Below, in pieces: positions 19,535-28,871 of a stretch of 34,884 nucleotides of DNA. Source of the DNA: Crocinitomicaceae bacterium. Its GTDB lineage: Bacteria; Bacteroidota; Bacteroidia; Flavobacteriales_D; Crocinitomicaceae. Under the pieces are notes generated by a model that saw only the letters and a program-made list of their open reading frames with translations, ran no database searches and was not told the origin of the DNA. The translations under genes were made by a program, and so were the position numbers. How positions within the stretch are numbered: the stretch's first letter is position 1; every line of letters begins with the position of its first letter. Location of the stretch: NCBI GenBank assembly GCA_003247185.1, contig QKAV01000043.1:1-34884 (forward strand). Direction: 5' to 3'.

Positions 19535-19963
19535 TTATTTACCTGGTACAACATAATCGTTACGCGTAACGAACTTACATTTCACAGGAAGTTTTTGTGC
19601 TGCTAAACGCATTGCTTCCTTTGCGATTTCGTAAGGTACGCCGTCCGCTTCAAACATGATACGACCAGGACGCACTACAGCCACCCAGTGACTTGGTGCA
19701 CCTTTACCTTTACCCATACGTACTTCTGCCGGTTTTGCAGTTACAGGTTTGTCAGGGAAAATTCTGATCCAAACCTTTCCTTCACGTTTCATGTAACGTG
19801 TTACCGCGATACGAGCTGCCTCGATCTGACGTGAAGTAATCCAACCCGGCTCCAAAGTTTTTAGACCAAATGATCCGAAATCAACTGTACTACCTCTGTG
19901 AGCAATACCTCTGTTTCTTCCCTTAAAGGCCTTTCTGTGCTTGGTTCTTTTTGGTGATAACAT
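19535..19963 (-). CDS. rplP: 50S ribosomal protein L16
   Basis: Late-assembling protein needed for the A-site tRNA pocket of the peptidyl-transferase centre. 142 residues, normal: [20 protein letters not shown] start, the conserved [26 protein letters not shown] region (about 71-96) and [29 protein letters not shown] near the end. It follows rpsC by 36 bases. Confidence 0.98.
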   Translation of the reverse strand: MLSPKRTKHRKAFKGRNRGIAHRGSTVDFGSFGLKTLEPGWITSRQIEAARIAVTRYMKREGKVWIRIFPDKPVTAKPAEVRMGKGKGAPSHWVAVVRPGRIMFEADGVPYEIAKEAMRLAAQKLPVKCKFVTRNDYVVPGK

Positions 19964-19999
19964 TTTAATTCAATTTTTAATTACACTGCACTGCAGTCA

Positions 20000-20716
20000 T
20001 TACTTTTTAGCTCTTCTCTTAGTTGCTGGTTTTCTTGTTCCACCACCCGCTTTAGCTTGCTCTGCACCAACATTTGGAGAAAGATCACGCTTACCGTAAA
20101 CTTCGCCTTTACAAATCCACACCTTGATTCCAAGACGACCGTAAGTCGTGTGTGCTTCTGCACGTGCATAATCGATGTCAGCTCTGAACGTATGTAACGG
20201 AGTACGTCCATCCTTGTACATCTCTGAACGAGCCATCTCTGCACCATTCAAACGTCCGGAGATCTTAATTTTGATTCCTTCCGCTCCCATGCGCATTGTA
20301 CTCGCGATAGCCATTTTAATTGCTCTTCTGAAAGAAATACGCGCTTCCAACTGACGGGCAATTCCATCAGCAACTAAACGTGCATCAAGCTCAGGACGCT
20401 TTACTTCGAAGATGTTGATTTGAATCTCTTTCTTCGTAAGCTTCTTAAGCTCTTCTTTCAATTTGTCAACCTCCTGACCACCTTTACCAATGATCACTCC
20501 CGGACGTGCTGTGTGGATTGTAACGGTTACCAACTTCAGCGTGCGTTCGATAATGATCTTAGCAATACTAGCTCTAGATAAACGAGCTTCAAGATATCTA
20601 CGGATTTTATCGTCTTCAACGATTTTATCTCTGTAGTTCTTTCCTCCATACCAATTAGAGTCCCATCCTTTGATGAAACCTAATCTATTTCCAATTGGAT
20701 TCGTTTTTTGTCCCAT
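20000..20716 (-). CDS. rpsC: 30S ribosomal protein S3
   Basis: Forms the mRNA entry pore and helicase with S4 and S5. 238 residues, normal. A KH-type domain (about 60-110; the [17 protein letters not shown] part contains the GxxG loop) is followed by the C-terminal S3 domain ([26 protein letters not shown]) and a short basic tail ([10 protein letters not shown]). 11 bases after rplV. Confidence 0.98.
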   Translation of the reverse strand: MGQKTNPIGNRLGFIKGWDSNWYGGKNYRDKIVEDDKIRRYLEARLSRASIAKIIIERTLKLVTVTIHTARPGVIIGKGGQEVDKLKEELKKLTKKEIQINIFEVKRPELDARLVADGIARQLEARISFRRAIKMAIASTMRMGAEGIKIKISGRLNGAEMARSEMYKDGRTPLHTFRADIDYARAEAHTTYGRLGIKVWICKGEVYGKRDLSPNVGAEQAKAGGGTRKPATKRRAKK

Positions 20717-20727
20717 TTATCTAAATT

Positions 20728-21129
20728 TTATTCTGCGTCCTTACCGTCAACAACGATAGTAACATGGTTTGACCTTTTTCTGATTCTGTGTGCACGACCT
20801 TGAGGTGCAGGTTGAATACGCTTTAACATTGGAGCAGGTGTAACCTGAATCTCTTTTACATAAAGCGTTTCTTCCTCGATACTTTTACCTTCGTTTTTCA
20901 ATTCCCAATTGGCAATTGCTGAACGAAGAAGCTTCTCAAGACTTGTCGAAGCAACCTTTGGATCATGTTGCAAAATGTTCAATGCTTTGTTGACTTCAAC
21001 ACCGCGAACAAGATCTGCAACCAGTCTCATCTTACGTGGAGAGTAAGGAGAGTTGTTCAACTTAGCAAATGCCATGTTGTTCTTTTGCTCCTTAATTTTC
21101 TCTGCTCTTAATCTTTTTCTAGCTCCCAT
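20728..21129 (-). CDS. rplV: 50S ribosomal protein L22
   Basis: Lines the nascent-peptide tunnel with L4; its beta-hairpin tip is where macrolide-resistance changes map. 133 residues with an N-terminal extension of about 19 residues ([18 protein letters not shown]) before the usual start [25 protein letters not shown]. The C-terminal hairpin [29 protein letters not shown] is intact. The extension is in frame with an ATG and lies in the expected spacing (10 bases after rpsS), but a start at Met19 cannot be excluded. Confidence 0.95.
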   Translation of the reverse strand: MGARKRLRAEKIKEQKNNMAFAKLNNSPYSPRKMRLVADLVRGVEVNKALNILQHDPKVASTSLEKLLRSAIANWELKNEGKSIEEETLYVKEIQVTPAPMLKRIQPAPQGRAHRIRKRSNHVTIVVDGKDAE

Positions 21130-21139
21130 AACTCGCTAA

Positions 21140-21415
21140 TTATCTTTTCTTATCCTTTTTACCTGCGTGTCCACGGAAGTTACGAGTAGGCGAAAATTCT
21201 CCTAGTTTGTGACCTACCATGTTTTCAGTTACGAATACAGGTATGAACTTATTACCATTATGTACAGCGAAAGTAAGACCAACAAAATCAGGCGTGATCG
21301 TACTTGCGCGAGACCACGTCTTGATAACTGCCTTGCTTCCTGATGCTTGTGCATCATCCACTCGCTTCATTAATTTATAATGAACAAACGGTGGTTTTTT
21401 CAACGAACGACTCAT
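21140..21415 (-). CDS. rpsS: 30S ribosomal protein S19
   Basis: Head protein forming an intersubunit bridge with S13. 91 residues, normal: [20 protein letters not shown] start, [51 protein letters not shown], which contains the family signature. 7 bases after rplB. Confidence 0.98.
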   Translation of the reverse strand: MSRSLKKPPFVHYKLMKRVDDAQASGSKAVIKTWSRASTITPDFVGLTFAVHNGNKFIPVFVTENMVGHKLGEFSPTRNFRGHAGKKDKKR

Positions 21416-21422
21416 ACACTAA

Positions 21423-22247
21423 TTATTTTTTTCTTCTTTCGATGATAAACTTATCTGAATACTTCTTCTTCGCACGCGTTTTGTATCCCTTAGCTGGCAT
21501 ACCATTACGTGAACGTGGGTGACCTCCGGCATTACGTCCTTCACCTCCACCCATTGGGTGATCAACCGGGTTCATTACCACACCACGAACGCGTGGACGA
21601 CGACCCAACCAACGTGAACGACCTGCTTTACCAGATACAACCAGGTTATGCTCTGAGTTAGACACTGCACCGATTGTTGCCATACATGTTGTCAAAATCA
21701 TACGTGTCTCTCCTGAAGGCATCTTTACGATAGCATATTTACCATCACGTGCATTCAATTGTGCATAAGTACCCGCTCCACGAGCAATAGAACCACCTTT
21801 ACCTGGCTTCAACTCGATATTGTGAATCACAGTACCAAGTGGAATGTCTGCTAAGTAAAGCGCATTTCCAACGTTAGGAGCAGCATCTTTTCCTGAAACA
21901 ACTGTATCACCTGCTTTAAGACCTTCCGGTGCAAGGATATAGCGTTTCTCACCATCTGCATAATAAAGAAGAGCAATACGTGCAGTTCTGTTCGGATCGT
22001 ATTCGATCGACTTAACAGTAGCAGGAACTCCTTCTTTTTCGCGTTTGAAATCGATGACACGATACTTTTGTTTGTGTCCACCACCGATATAACGCATCGT
22101 CATACGACCATCATTGTTACGTCCACCAGACTTGCTTTTACCTTTTACAAGGCTCTTCTCTGGTGAAGACGTAGTGACCTCAGAATAGTCGCTGATGATC
22201 TTGTGTCTTTGCCCTGGAGTAGTAGGCTTGAATTTTTTAAGACCCAT
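21423..22247 (-). CDS. rplB: 50S ribosomal protein L2
   Basis: Highly conserved large-subunit protein needed for subunit joining and peptidyl-transferase activity. 274 residues, normal: [20 protein letters not shown] start, [22 protein letters not shown], and the C-terminal signature region [30 protein letters not shown] (about 221-250), which includes the conserved histidine of the peptidyl-transferase neighbourhood. 10 bases after rplW. Confidence 0.98.
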   Translation of the reverse strand: MGLKKFKPTTPGQRHKIISDYSEVTTSSPEKSLVKGKSKSGGRNNDGRMTMRYIGGGHKQKYRVIDFKREKEGVPATVKSIEYDPNRTARIALLYYADGEKRYILAPEGLKAGDTVVSGKDAAPNVGNALYLADIPLGTVIHNIELKPGKGGSIARGAGTYAQLNARDGKYAIVKMPSGETRMILTTCMATIGAVSNSEHNLVVSGKAGRSRWLGRRPRVRGVVMNPVDHPMGGGEGRNAGGHPRSRNGMPAKGYKTRAKKKYSDKFIIERRKK

Positions 22248-22257
22248 TTCTTTCTAC

Positions 22258-22554
22258 TTAAAAATTATTAAACAAATCAATCGTTTCTCCATCAGCAACA
22301 GTTACAACTGCTTTTTTCCAGCGTTTTGTAGGTTGCTCAACGATACCTCTGTTTGTATATTTTACAGAGGATTTACCACCGCCATAATTCATGGTACGTA
22401 CTTCAGTAATCTGAACTCCGTACATGTTCTCGACAGCATTCTTAATTTCCAATTTATTAGCTGAAGGATCTACTTCAAAAGAGAAACGGTTTCTTGTTTC
22501 GCTTTGTCCTGTAGCCTTCTCTGTGATAATTGGTCTCTTGATAATTGTCTTCAT
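22258..22554 (-). CDS. rplW: 50S ribosomal protein L23
   Basis: Tunnel-exit protein and main docking site for trigger factor and SRP. 98 residues, normal: IIKRPIITEKATGQSE start, NRFSFEVDPSANKLEIKNAVENMYGVQITEVRTMNYGGG core. 7 bases after rplD. Confidence 0.97.
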   Translation of the reverse strand: MKTIIKRPIITEKATGQSETRNRFSFEVDPSANKLEIKNAVENMYGVQITEVRTMNYGGGKSSVKYTNRGIVEQPTKRWKKAVVTVADGETIDLFNNF

Positions 22555-22561
22555 CTTTCAA

Positions 22562-23188
22562 TTAGTTTAAAATCTTTTCGATTGTTTCAATTGAACTCTG
22601 AGCCATAACCACTTTACCTGCATGTAACACATCAAATGTATTCACAGAATCAGCTGTTACGACTTTAACCTTCTTAAGGTTACGAGATGACAAATAAACA
22701 TTGTCATTTTTCTCTCCAAGGATCATAAGAACTTTTGTTCCTTCTAATTTCAAATCCTTGATCAAAGCAACGAAATCCTTTGTTTTGATTGCATTCAGAT
22801 TCAAATCATCGATTACGATCAAATCATCACTCTTTGCTTTGTAAGAGAAAGCTGACTTACGAGCCAATCTTTTCACTTTTACATTCAATTTGAAACTGTA
22901 GTTTCTTGGACGTGGTCCGAAAATACGTCCACCACCAACACGTGTTCCTGATTTTATACTACCGGCACGTGCACCACCTGTTCCTTTTTGCTTTTTAATC
23001 TTGCGCGTAGAACCAGCGATTTCATTTCTTTCTTTCGCTTTATGTGTTCCTTGACGTCTGTTTGCAAGATGTTGCTTAACATCCAAGTAAATTGCATGAT
23101 CGTTTGGTTCAATACCGAAAACTGAATCTGACAAGTTTACAGATTTAGATGTAGCGTTACCTTTCGCATTAATAACTTTTACTTCCAT
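22562..23188 (-). CDS. rplD: 50S ribosomal protein L4
   Basis: Lines the peptide tunnel with L22; in E. coli it also controls the S10 operon by attenuation. 208 residues, normal: the loop region KQHLANRRQGTHKAKERNEIAGSTRKIKKQKGTGGARAGSIKS, then GGGRIFGPRPRNY, are diagnostic. The start codon overlaps the rplC stop by one base (TAATG). No S10-type leader with an L4 hairpin is possible upstream of rpsJ here, since only 12 bases separate fusA from rpsJ. Confidence 0.98.
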   Translation of the reverse strand: MEVKVINAKGNATSKSVNLSDSVFGIEPNDHAIYLDVKQHLANRRQGTHKAKERNEIAGSTRKIKKQKGTGGARAGSIKSGTRVGGGRIFGPRPRNYSFKLNVKVKRLARKSAFSYKAKSDDLIVIDDLNLNAIKTKDFVALIKDLKLEGTKVLMILGEKNDNVYLSSRNLKKVKVVTADSVNTFDVLHAGKVVMAQSSIETIEKILN

Positions 23189-23802
23189 TACTTCTCAATT
23201 GTTATGGTTGAACCTTTAGGTCCTGGTACAGAACCTTTTACAACGATCAAATTCTTGTCAGCAAGAACTTTCAAAACTTCCAAGTTCTCAATTGTCACTT
23301 GTTTGTTACCTGTTTGTCCGGCCATACGCATTCCTTTGAATACGCGAGCTGGATAAGAAGCAGCTCCAATTGACCCCGGAGCACGTAATCTGTTGTGCTG
23401 ACCGTGAGTACTTTGACCTACCCCACCAAATCCGTGACGTTTAACAACTCCCTGGAAACCTTTACCTTTAGAGGTTCCTGTGACGAAAACGAACTCTCCT
23501 TCTTCGAAAATATCAACACTTACTGTGTCTCCAAGGTTCAGTCCGTCGAATCCATCGAATTCAACCAACTTCGCCTTAGGCTCAGTGTTGGCTTTCTTAA
23601 AGTGACCTTTCAACGCGTTTGGTGTATTCTTTTCTTTGCGATCACCAAAACCAAGTTGAACGGCGTCGTAACCATCTCTGTCTTGTGTTTTCACTTGAGT
23701 GACTACACAAGGACCAGCTTCTATAACTGTGCATGGCATAGCTTTGCCCTCAGCACTGTAGATGCTAGTCATTCCGATCTTTCTACCAATAATACCTGGC
23801 AT
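23188..23802 (-). CDS. rplC: 50S ribosomal protein L3
   Basis: Early-assembling protein whose extended loop reaches the peptidyl-transferase centre. 204 residues, normal: [20 protein letters not shown] start, signature segment [57 protein letters not shown] (about 109-165). A 36-base gap separates it from rpsJ; one-base overlap with rplD. Confidence 0.98.
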   Translation of the reverse strand: MPGIIGRKIGMTSIYSAEGKAMPCTVIEAGPCVVTQVKTQDRDGYDAVQLGFGDRKEKNTPNALKGHFKKANTEPKAKLVEFDGFDGLNLGDTVSVDIFEEGEFVFVTGTSKGKGFQGVVKRHGFGGVGQSTHGQHNRLRAPGSIGAASYPARVFKGMRMAGQTGNKQVTIENLEVLKVLADKNLIVVKGSVPGPKGSTITIEK

Positions 23803-23838
23803 ACTTTAATTATTAATTGTTATTACTTATTTACTTTA

Positions 23839-24144
23839 TCACACTTTGATCTCTACATCAACACCACTTGGCAATTCCAAACGCATCAATGCATCAACAG
23901 TCTTTGAAGAAGAGCTGTAGATATCCATTAATCGCTTGTAAGAACAAAGTTCGAACTGCTCACGTGCTTTCTTGTTTACGTGTGGAGACTTCAATACAGT
24001 ATAAATTCTCTTGTGAGTTGGCAATGGAATTGGACCACTAACAACCGCACCTGTAGCCTTTACTGTTTTTACGATCTTCTCAGCTGATTTATCAACCAAA
24101 TTGTGATCGTATGATTTCAGTTTTATTCTAATTTTCTGACTCAT
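23839..24144 (-). CDS. rpsJ: 30S ribosomal protein S10
   Basis: Head protein of the 30S subunit, which also acts with NusB in antitermination. 101 residues, normal: [30 protein letters not shown], then [29 protein letters not shown], both signature regions. It begins only 12 bases after fusA, so the str and S10 clusters are joined in one transcript unless an internal promoter lies in fusA. Confidence 0.98.
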   Translation of the reverse strand: MSQKIRIKLKSYDHNLVDKSAEKIVKTVKATGAVVSGPIPLPTHKRIYTVLKSPHVNKKAREQFELCSYKRLMDIYSSSSKTVDALMRLELPSGVDVEIKV

Positions 24145-24156
24145 TTTCTTTAACTA

Positions 24157-26259
24157 TTAAGCTGTTACACCTTTAATCTTTGCAATTACTTCGTCAGCAA
24201 CGTTCTTAGGCGCTTCTGCATAGTGAGAGAACTCCATACTTGAGTTTGCTCTACCTGAAGTGATTGTACGCAATTGCGTTACATAACCAAACATTTCCGA
24301 AAGTGGCACATCAGCTTTAACAACCTTAGCACCAGCTCTGTCATCCATACCTTTCATGATACCACGACGACGGTTAAGATCGGCTACCACATCCCCCATT
24401 GATTCTTCCGGAGTAACAACCTCCAATTTCATCATAGGCTCAAGAAGAACCGGACTACAGTTTTTAACTGCAGATCTGAACGCCATTTTCGCAGCTAATT
24501 CGAATGAAAGCTGATCTGAATCGACTGCGTGGAATGAACCATCAATTAATTCTACTTTCATCGCCTCGATAGGGAATCCTGCAAGAACACCGTTAGACAT
24601 GGCTTCTCTGAATCCTTTTTCAACAGAAGGGATAAATTCTTTCGGAACGTTACCACCTTTTACTGAGTTAATAAATTCAAGACCTGTCTTTTCCGGATTG
24701 TCCTGCGGAGAAATTTTAACAATGATGTCCGCGAACTTACCACGTCCACCTGATTGTTTCTTATAAACCTCTCTGTGATCAACTGAACTCGTGATATTCT
24801 CACGGTAAGATACTTGAGGAGCACCTTGATTCACTTCCACCTTGAACTCACGACGTAAACGGTCGATGATGATATCCAGGTGAAGCTCACCCATTCCTGA
24901 GATAACTGTTTGACCAGTTTCCTCATCCGTTTGAACGCGGAATGTAGGATCTTCTTCAGCCAATTTAGCCAATGCAGTACCCAATTTATCTGAATCTGCC
25001 TGAGTTTTAGGCTCAATCGCAACACCAATTACCGGATCCGGGAAGTCCATAGACTCAAGAACGATAGGCGCATTTTCAGCACACAATGTATCTCCTGTCT
25101 TGATATCCTTAAATCCAACCAATGCACCGATATCTCCGGCACCTAGTTCGTTAATTTGGTTTTGCTTGTTTGCGTGCATTTGGAAGATACGAGAAATACG
25201 TTCTTTGTTTCCGGAACGTGTATTCAATACGTATGAACCAGCTGGCAATTTACCAGAGTAAGCACGTGTAAAACACAAACGACCAACGTAAGGGTCAGTT
25301 GCAATTTTAAATGCTAATGCTGAGAAAGGCTCATCAAAACTTGGCTTACGTTTCTCTTCTGCACCAGTTTTAGGATTCGTACCAACGATTGCTTCAATAT
25401 CCAATGGTGAAGGAAGGATTTCCATTACCATATCCAACATTGCCTGAACTCCTTTGTTTTTAAATGCAGAACCACACATCATTGGTACAACTTTACCAGC
25501 GATAGTTGCTTCACGCAAAGCATCAAGGATCTCACGCTCAGTTAACGATTCAGGATCTTCGAAATACTTTTCCATCAAAGTATCGTCGAATTCAGCTACA
25601 GCTTCTAATAATTCTTCACGCAATTGAGTTGCCTCATCTAAAATATCTGCCGGAATTTCAACTTCCTGAAAAGTCATTCCTTGATCTTCTTCGTTCCAAA
25701 CAATTCCTTTGAAGTTGATCAAATCAACAACTCCTTTGAAATCATCTTCAGCACCGATATTCAATTGTAATGGAAGTGCGTGACTTCCTAACATTTCTTT
25801 TACTTGCTTACAAACAGCTAAGAAATCAGCTCCCTGACGGTCCATTTTGTTAACGAAACCGATACGAGGAACATTGTAGTTGTTTGCCAAACGCCAGTTT
25901 GTTTCAGATTGTGGCTCAACACCATCAACAGCAGAGAAAAGGAATACAAGACCATCCAATACACGAAGTGAACGATTCACCTCAACTGTAAAGTCAACGT
26001 GTCCCGGAGTGTCAATAATGTTCATATGGTACTCCTGACCACGGTAATTCCATTGTAGAGTTGTCGCAGCAGAAGTAATAGTAATACCTCTTTCCTGCTC
26101 TTGCTCCATCCAGTCCATTGTAGCACCACCTTCGTGTACCTCTCCGATCTTGTGGTTAACACCACCATAATAAAGGATACGCTCAGTAGTTGTCGTTTTA
26201 CCCGCGTCGATATGCGCCGCGATACCAATGTTTCTGGTAAATTTAAGATCTCTTGCCAT
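24157..26259 (-). CDS. fusA: Elongation factor G
   Basis: GTPase that moves tRNA and mRNA through the ribosome and, with RRF, recycles it. 700 residues, normal. G-domain motifs: AHIDAGKT (G1, 15-22), [11 protein letters not shown] (G2, 57-67), DTPGH (G3, 83-87), NKMD (G4, 137-140) and the [10 protein letters not shown]5 region near 263. Domains II to V follow, with [15 protein letters not shown] in domain III and the domain IV tip region near residue 500-600. Three bases after rpsG and twelve before rpsJ; tuf, common after fusA elsewhere, is not here. Confidence 0.98.
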   Translation of the reverse strand: MARDLKFTRNIGIAAHIDAGKTTTTERILYYGGVNHKIGEVHEGGATMDWMEQEQERGITITSAATTLQWNYRGQEYHMNIIDTPGHVDFTVEVNRSLRVLDGLVFLFSAVDGVEPQSETNWRLANNYNVPRIGFVNKMDRQGADFLAVCKQVKEMLGSHALPLQLNIGAEDDFKGVVDLINFKGIVWNEEDQGMTFQEVEIPADILDEATQLREELLEAVAEFDDTLMEKYFEDPESLTEREILDALREATIAGKVVPMMCGSAFKNKGVQAMLDMVMEILPSPLDIEAIVGTNPKTGAEEKRKPSFDEPFSALAFKIATDPYVGRLCFTRAYSGKLPAGSYVLNTRSGNKERISRIFQMHANKQNQINELGAGDIGALVGFKDIKTGDTLCAENAPIVLESMDFPDPVIGVAIEPKTQADSDKLGTALAKLAEEDPTFRVQTDEETGQTVISGMGELHLDIIIDRLRREFKVEVNQGAPQVSYRENITSSVDHREVYKKQSGGRGKFADIIVKISPQDNPEKTGLEFINSVKGGNVPKEFIPSVEKGFREAMSNGVLAGFPIEAMKVELIDGSFHAVDSDQLSFELAAKMAFRSAVKNCSPVLLEPMMKLEVVTPEESMGDVVADLNRRRGIMKGMDDRAGAKVVKADVPLSEMFGYVTQLRTITSGRANSSMEFSHYAEAPKNVADEVIAKIKGVTA

Positions 26260-26262
26260 AAT

Positions 26263-26733
26263 TTAGAATCTGAAATGTGAAAAGGCTTTATTTGCTTCAG
26301 CCATTCTTAATGTATCCTCTTTCTTTTTGAAGGCAGCACCTTCTTCTTTTGAAGCTGCGATGATCTCTGACGCAAGTTTTTGAGACATTGTCTTCTCGTT
26401 ACGTTTGCGAGCATAACCAATCAACCACTTCATTGCTAATGACTGTTTACGAGAATCACGAACCGGAGTAGGGATCTGGAAAGTAGCTCCACCTACACGG
26501 CGGCTTCTTACCTCTACACTTGGAGTTACATTTTCCAATGCTTTTTTCCAAGTATCCAAACCAGTTGTTTCTTCTACTTTAGCATCAACAAGATCAATTG
26601 CATCATAAAAAATCTTGAATGCTATACTTTTCTTTCCGTCTAACATCAGGTTGTTCACGAATTTAGTTACCTGAACATCGTTGAATTTAGGATCCGGAAG
26701 TATCGCTATCTTTTTGGCTTTTCTTCTTCTCAT
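26263..26733 (-). CDS. rpsG: 30S ribosomal protein S7
   Basis: Primary binder of the 16S rRNA 3' domain at the head; in E. coli it represses the str operon. 156 residues, normal: [20 protein letters not shown] start, the [21 protein letters not shown] helix and the [26 protein letters not shown] region. 28 bases after rpsL and three before fusA; this short rpsL-rpsG gap leaves little room for an E. coli-like S7 site. Confidence 0.98.
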   Translation of the reverse strand: MRRRKAKKIAILPDPKFNDVQVTKFVNNLMLDGKKSIAFKIFYDAIDLVDAKVEETTGLDTWKKALENVTPSVEVRSRRVGGATFQIPTPVRDSRKQSLAMKWLIGYARKRNEKTMSQKLASEIIAASKEEGAAFKKKEDTLRMAEANKAFSHFRF

Positions 26734-26761
26734 CTCTTTAAGACTTTAAATCCGTTAAAAA

Positions 26762-27139
26762 TTAGGCTTTCTTAGGACGTTTAGTTCCATACTTCGAACG
26801 TCTCTGAGTTCTTCCCTCAACACCCGCAGTGTCTTCAGCACCACGAACGATGTGATAACGAACCCCTGGAAGGTCTTTCACCCTTCCACCTCTTACTAAC
26901 ACCAAGGAGTGCTCCTGTAAGTTGTGTCCTTCACCTCCGATGTACGCGTTAACTTCTTTTCCATTCGTTAAACGAACACGCGCTACTTTACGCATAGCCG
27001 AATTCGGCTTCTTAGGAGTAGTGGTGTAAACCCTTACACATACCCCTTTACGCTGTGGACAAGAATCAAGTGCCGCTGACTTGCTTTTCTTTACCACCGC
27101 TGTTCTCCCTTTGCGAACTAATTGTTGGATAGTTGGCAT
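26762..27139 (-). CDS. rpsL: 30S ribosomal protein S12
   Basis: Decoding-centre protein. 125 residues, normal. [12 protein letters not shown] start, [22 protein letters not shown] (39-60) and [24 protein letters not shown] (84-107). The positions where streptomycin resistance arises, Lys43 and Lys88, are wild type, and Asp89 (methylthiolated in some bacteria) is present. It is the first gene of the superoperon, about 55 bases after the predicted transcription start. Confidence 0.98.
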   Translation of the reverse strand: MPTIQQLVRKGRTAVVKKSKSAALDSCPQRKGVCVRVYTTTPKKPNSAMRKVARVRLTNGKEVNAYIGGEGHNLQEHSLVLVRGGRVKDLPGVRYHIVRGAEDTAGVEGRTQRRSKYGTKRPKKA

Positions 27140-27171
27140 AAAAAATACTTTAGTTTATTACAATATAAATT

Positions 27172-27196
27172 ACCCCCAAATACACTTTTGAGGGGT
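27172..27196 (-). promoter_or_regulatory. 5'-terminal hairpin in the rpsL leader
   Basis: In transcript orientation ACCCC and CAAA (27196-27192 and 27190-27187) pair with TTTG and GGGGT (27180-27177 and 27176-27172), nine pairs with one bulged base (27191) around a 6-base loop. No T run follows. Depending on the exact start base (about 27194) the outermost one or two pairs may be missing from the RNA. Confidence 0.55.
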
Positions 27197-27197
27197 G

Positions 27198-27227
27198 CAA
27201 AGATATGTACTTAATTCGATAAACCAA
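27198..27227 (-). promoter_or_regulatory. Promoter of the ribosomal superoperon (str-S10-spc-alpha)
   Basis: On the minus strand TTG (27227-27225), then exactly 19 bases, then TATCTTTG (27205-27198), fitting the Bacteroidota TTG-N19-TAnnTTTG consensus. It is in an intergenic region, with rpsL starting about 58 bases downstream, and no better match was seen there. Confidence 0.75.
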
Positions 27228-27288
27228 GAAGTTATCAAAAAAAAGTGCGTTTTTTTCACAATTTCGTGTTAACATAAATTCTATCAAC

Positions 27289-27317
27289 CAAAAAAAAGAG
27301 CTGCAAATTGCAGCTCT
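27289..27317 (-). terminator. Intrinsic terminator after the small lipoprotein gene
   Basis: AGAGCTGC (27297-27304) pairs with GCAGCTCT (27310-27317), eight pairs around a short AAATT loop. On the minus strand it is followed by a T run (27297-27291). It starts 25 bases after the lipoprotein stop codon and lies ahead of the superoperon promoter. Confidence 0.88.
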
Positions 27318-27342
27318 CCTTAATGATAATCGGGGATATACA

Positions 27343-27555
27343 TTACTTAATCAAACAAGTCCTACTAAAAGAACCTGATGACGTAGACATGCCCTCGCAA
27401 GTATCTGTTGCTTTCTTTTTGGAATCCGTAATGGTTACTGAAGTAATCGCTGTGCTGGTTCCATCCGTAGCGGTACACTCACAAGTATAATCTTTCTTAC
27501 AGGAAACTAAAACTAGTGCTCCAAACACTAGAACTGATAAAATATTCTTTTTCAT
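27343..27555 (-). CDS. Small Cys-rich lipoprotein of unknown function
   Basis: 70 residues. The start is the ATG at 27555, because the next residues form a lipoprotein signal: MKKNILSVLVFGALVLVSC, with lipobox Cys19; a TTG 17 codons upstream would bury the signal and is rejected. After KKDY (20-23) come four more cysteines: a close pair CEC (25, 27), one near 49 and one at 67, enough for two disulfides in the periplasm or on the outer membrane. No family is recognised; short lipoproteins of this sort are common in Flavobacteriales. It lies 76 bases downstream of pdhB on the same strand, has no clear promoter of its own, and is followed by a strong terminator. Confidence 0.75.
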   Translation of the reverse strand: MKKNILSVLVFGALVLVSCKKDYTCECTATDGTSTAITSVTITDSKKKATDTCEGMSTSSGSFSRTCLIK

Positions 27556-27631
27556 TTTAATGGTTTTAAAGATCAATATATAGATCGAATTTAATAAAAA
27601 ACCCAACCTCCAATTAAAACGTCAAAAAAAA

Positions 27632-28612
27632 TTATCCCCGGTACAAAACAGATTTTACTGCACTGATTACTCTACCGACATTTGGCAGTGCCTCTTCAAT
27701 CAATGTGGGCGAAAATGCAAATGGCGTATCCGTTTGAGTTACACGCATTACCGGCGCATCCAGGTGGTCAAATGCGTATCTCTGCAAATGATATGCAATC
27801 TCCGAAGAGATGGATGCCAAAGGCCATGATTCTTCAACCACAACACAACGATTTGTTTTCTTTACAGACTCAACAACCGCAGCATAGTCAATAGGACGAA
27901 CAGTTCGAAGATCAATGATCTCACATGAAACACCTTCTTTTTCCAACTGTTCAGCAGCCTCTAGCGCCACTTTAATTATTTTTCCAAACGAAACGATCGT
28001 AACGTCCGTACCTTTTCTTTTTACATCAGCAACACCTATAGGAATAATATACTCTCCTTCAGGTATCTCTCCCTTATCCCCATACATTTTCTCTGATTCC
28101 AAAAATACAACCGGATCGTTATCCCTGATTGCAGCCTTTAAAAGTCCTTTGGCATCATACGGTGTACTCGGGGTAATTACTTTCAATCCCGGAACATGTG
28201 CATAGAACGCCTCAAAAGATTGAGAGTGCGTAGCAGCCAGCTGTCCTGCCTGTCCGTTTCCTCCTCTGAAAACAATCGGACAATGATACTGACCTCCAGA
28301 CATCTGCAACATCTTAGCGGCACTGTTAATAATCTGGTCAGCCGCCAGTATAGCAAAGTTCCATGTCATAAATTCCACAATCGGACGCAAACCGTTCATT
28401 GAAGCACCCACTCCTATCCCGGCAAAACCGAGCTCGGCAATCGGAGTATCGATCACTCTGTCAGGACCGAATTCATCCAACATACCCTGAGACACTTTAT
28501 AGGCACCATTATACTCTGCAACCTCTTCTCCCATAAGGAAAACGCTGTTGTCTCTTCTCATTTCTTCTGACATTGCCTCTTTAAGGGCTTCTCTGAACTG
28601 TACAGTCTTCAT
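27632..28612 (-). CDS. pdhB: Pyruvate dehydrogenase E1 component, beta subunit
   Basis: With the alpha subunit (not in the window) it decarboxylates pyruvate using thiamine diphosphate and passes the acetyl group to the E2 lipoyl domain. 326 residues, normal. Family features: GEEVAEYNGAYKVSQGML (28-45), DTPIAELGFAGIGVGAS, EFMTWNFAILAADQIINSAAK, RGGNGQAGQLAATHSQSFEA, and the C-terminal transketolase domain with VVVEESWPLASISSEIA. A related 2-oxo acid dehydrogenase beta subunit is the main alternative, but the overall match favours pyruvate. Divergent from etfB; an inverted repeat overlaps its promoter. Confidence 0.93.
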   Translation of the reverse strand: MKTVQFREALKEAMSEEMRRDNSVFLMGEEVAEYNGAYKVSQGMLDEFGPDRVIDTPIAELGFAGIGVGASMNGLRPIVEFMTWNFAILAADQIINSAAKMLQMSGGQYHCPIVFRGGNGQAGQLAATHSQSFEAFYAHVPGLKVITPSTPYDAKGLLKAAIRDNDPVVFLESEKMYGDKGEIPEGEYIIPIGVADVKRKGTDVTIVSFGKIIKVALEAAEQLEKEGVSCEIIDLRTVRPIDYAAVVESVKKTNRCVVVEESWPLASISSEIAYHLQRYAFDHLDAPVMRVTQTDTPFAFSPTLIEEALPNVGRVISAVKSVLYRG

Positions 28613-28636
28613 AGGCTTGAACTTGTTCTAAAACGG

Positions 28637-28661
28637 ATGCCAAATGTACATAATTTGGCAT
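28637..28661. promoter_or_regulatory. Inverted-repeat operator candidate over the pdhB promoter
   Basis: ATGCCAAAT (28637-28645) and ATTTGGCAT (28653-28661) are perfect 9-base inverted arms around 7 bases. The minus-strand -7 box of pdhB, TACATTTG (28648-28641), lies inside the repeat, and the expected start site is at its edge. There is no T run, so a terminator is unlikely; a dimeric repressor site is the natural reading. Confidence 0.6.
28641..28648 (-). promoter_or_regulatory. Candidate pdhB promoter -7 box
   Basis: TACATTTG on the minus strand fits TAnnTTTG, 28 bases upstream of the pdhB ATG. The sequence 19 bases further up (28671-28668) reads TTCA, only a partial -33 match. Confidence 0.5.
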
Positions 28662-28673
28662 ATAACCTGAATA

Positions 28674-28690
28674 AATAATTCCGAATTATT
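28674..28690. repeat. Short AT-rich inverted repeat upstream of pdhB
   Basis: AATAATT (28674-28680) and AATTATT (28684-28690) are inverted arms around CCG, 12 bases from the operator candidate. It may be a second binding site or chance, since it is AT-rich. Confidence 0.35.
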
Positions 28691-28839
28691 CTTCGACGAT
28701 ACAACAAACACAATCCTGATTCCTGATTTCTCAACACTGATGGCAGGTATAATCCTGTTTCATTTCCTTTGTTCAAAGCCTATAAAAGGGCAATCACTCA
28801 ACTTTTTGCCTATCGGTAACATTTTAGCATTAGAATTGT

Positions 28840-28847
28840 TAAATTTG
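28840..28847 (+). promoter_or_regulatory. Candidate etfBA promoter -7 box
   Basis: TAAATTTG fits TAnnTTTG, 24 bases before the etfB ATG, giving a leader of about 20 bases. The -33 position does not show TTG, so support is partial. The rest of the 259-base divergent region between pdhB and etfB holds no gene that I can see. Confidence 0.45.
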
Positions 28848-28871
28848 CTACGCTTAAAAAAAATCAGACGT

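Noticed and set aside
19984-19998. Short palindromic repeat ACTGCACTGCAGT between rpsC and rplP
   Set aside because: Too short for a stable structure, and in a 36-base gap without other signals.
23395-23907. A 170-codon frame on the plus strand across rplC and rpsJ
   Set aside because: It lies antisense to two certain ribosomal genes and has no recognisable protein content; it is a shadow.
27571-27586. Imperfect GATC...GATC palindrome before the small lipoprotein gene
   Set aside because: AT-rich with mismatches; no clear promoter beside it, so an operator call is not supported.
28740-28871. A longer etfB start at 28740
   Set aside because: It adds 44 codons covering the predicted -7 box; the family start MKILVCISK is at 28872.
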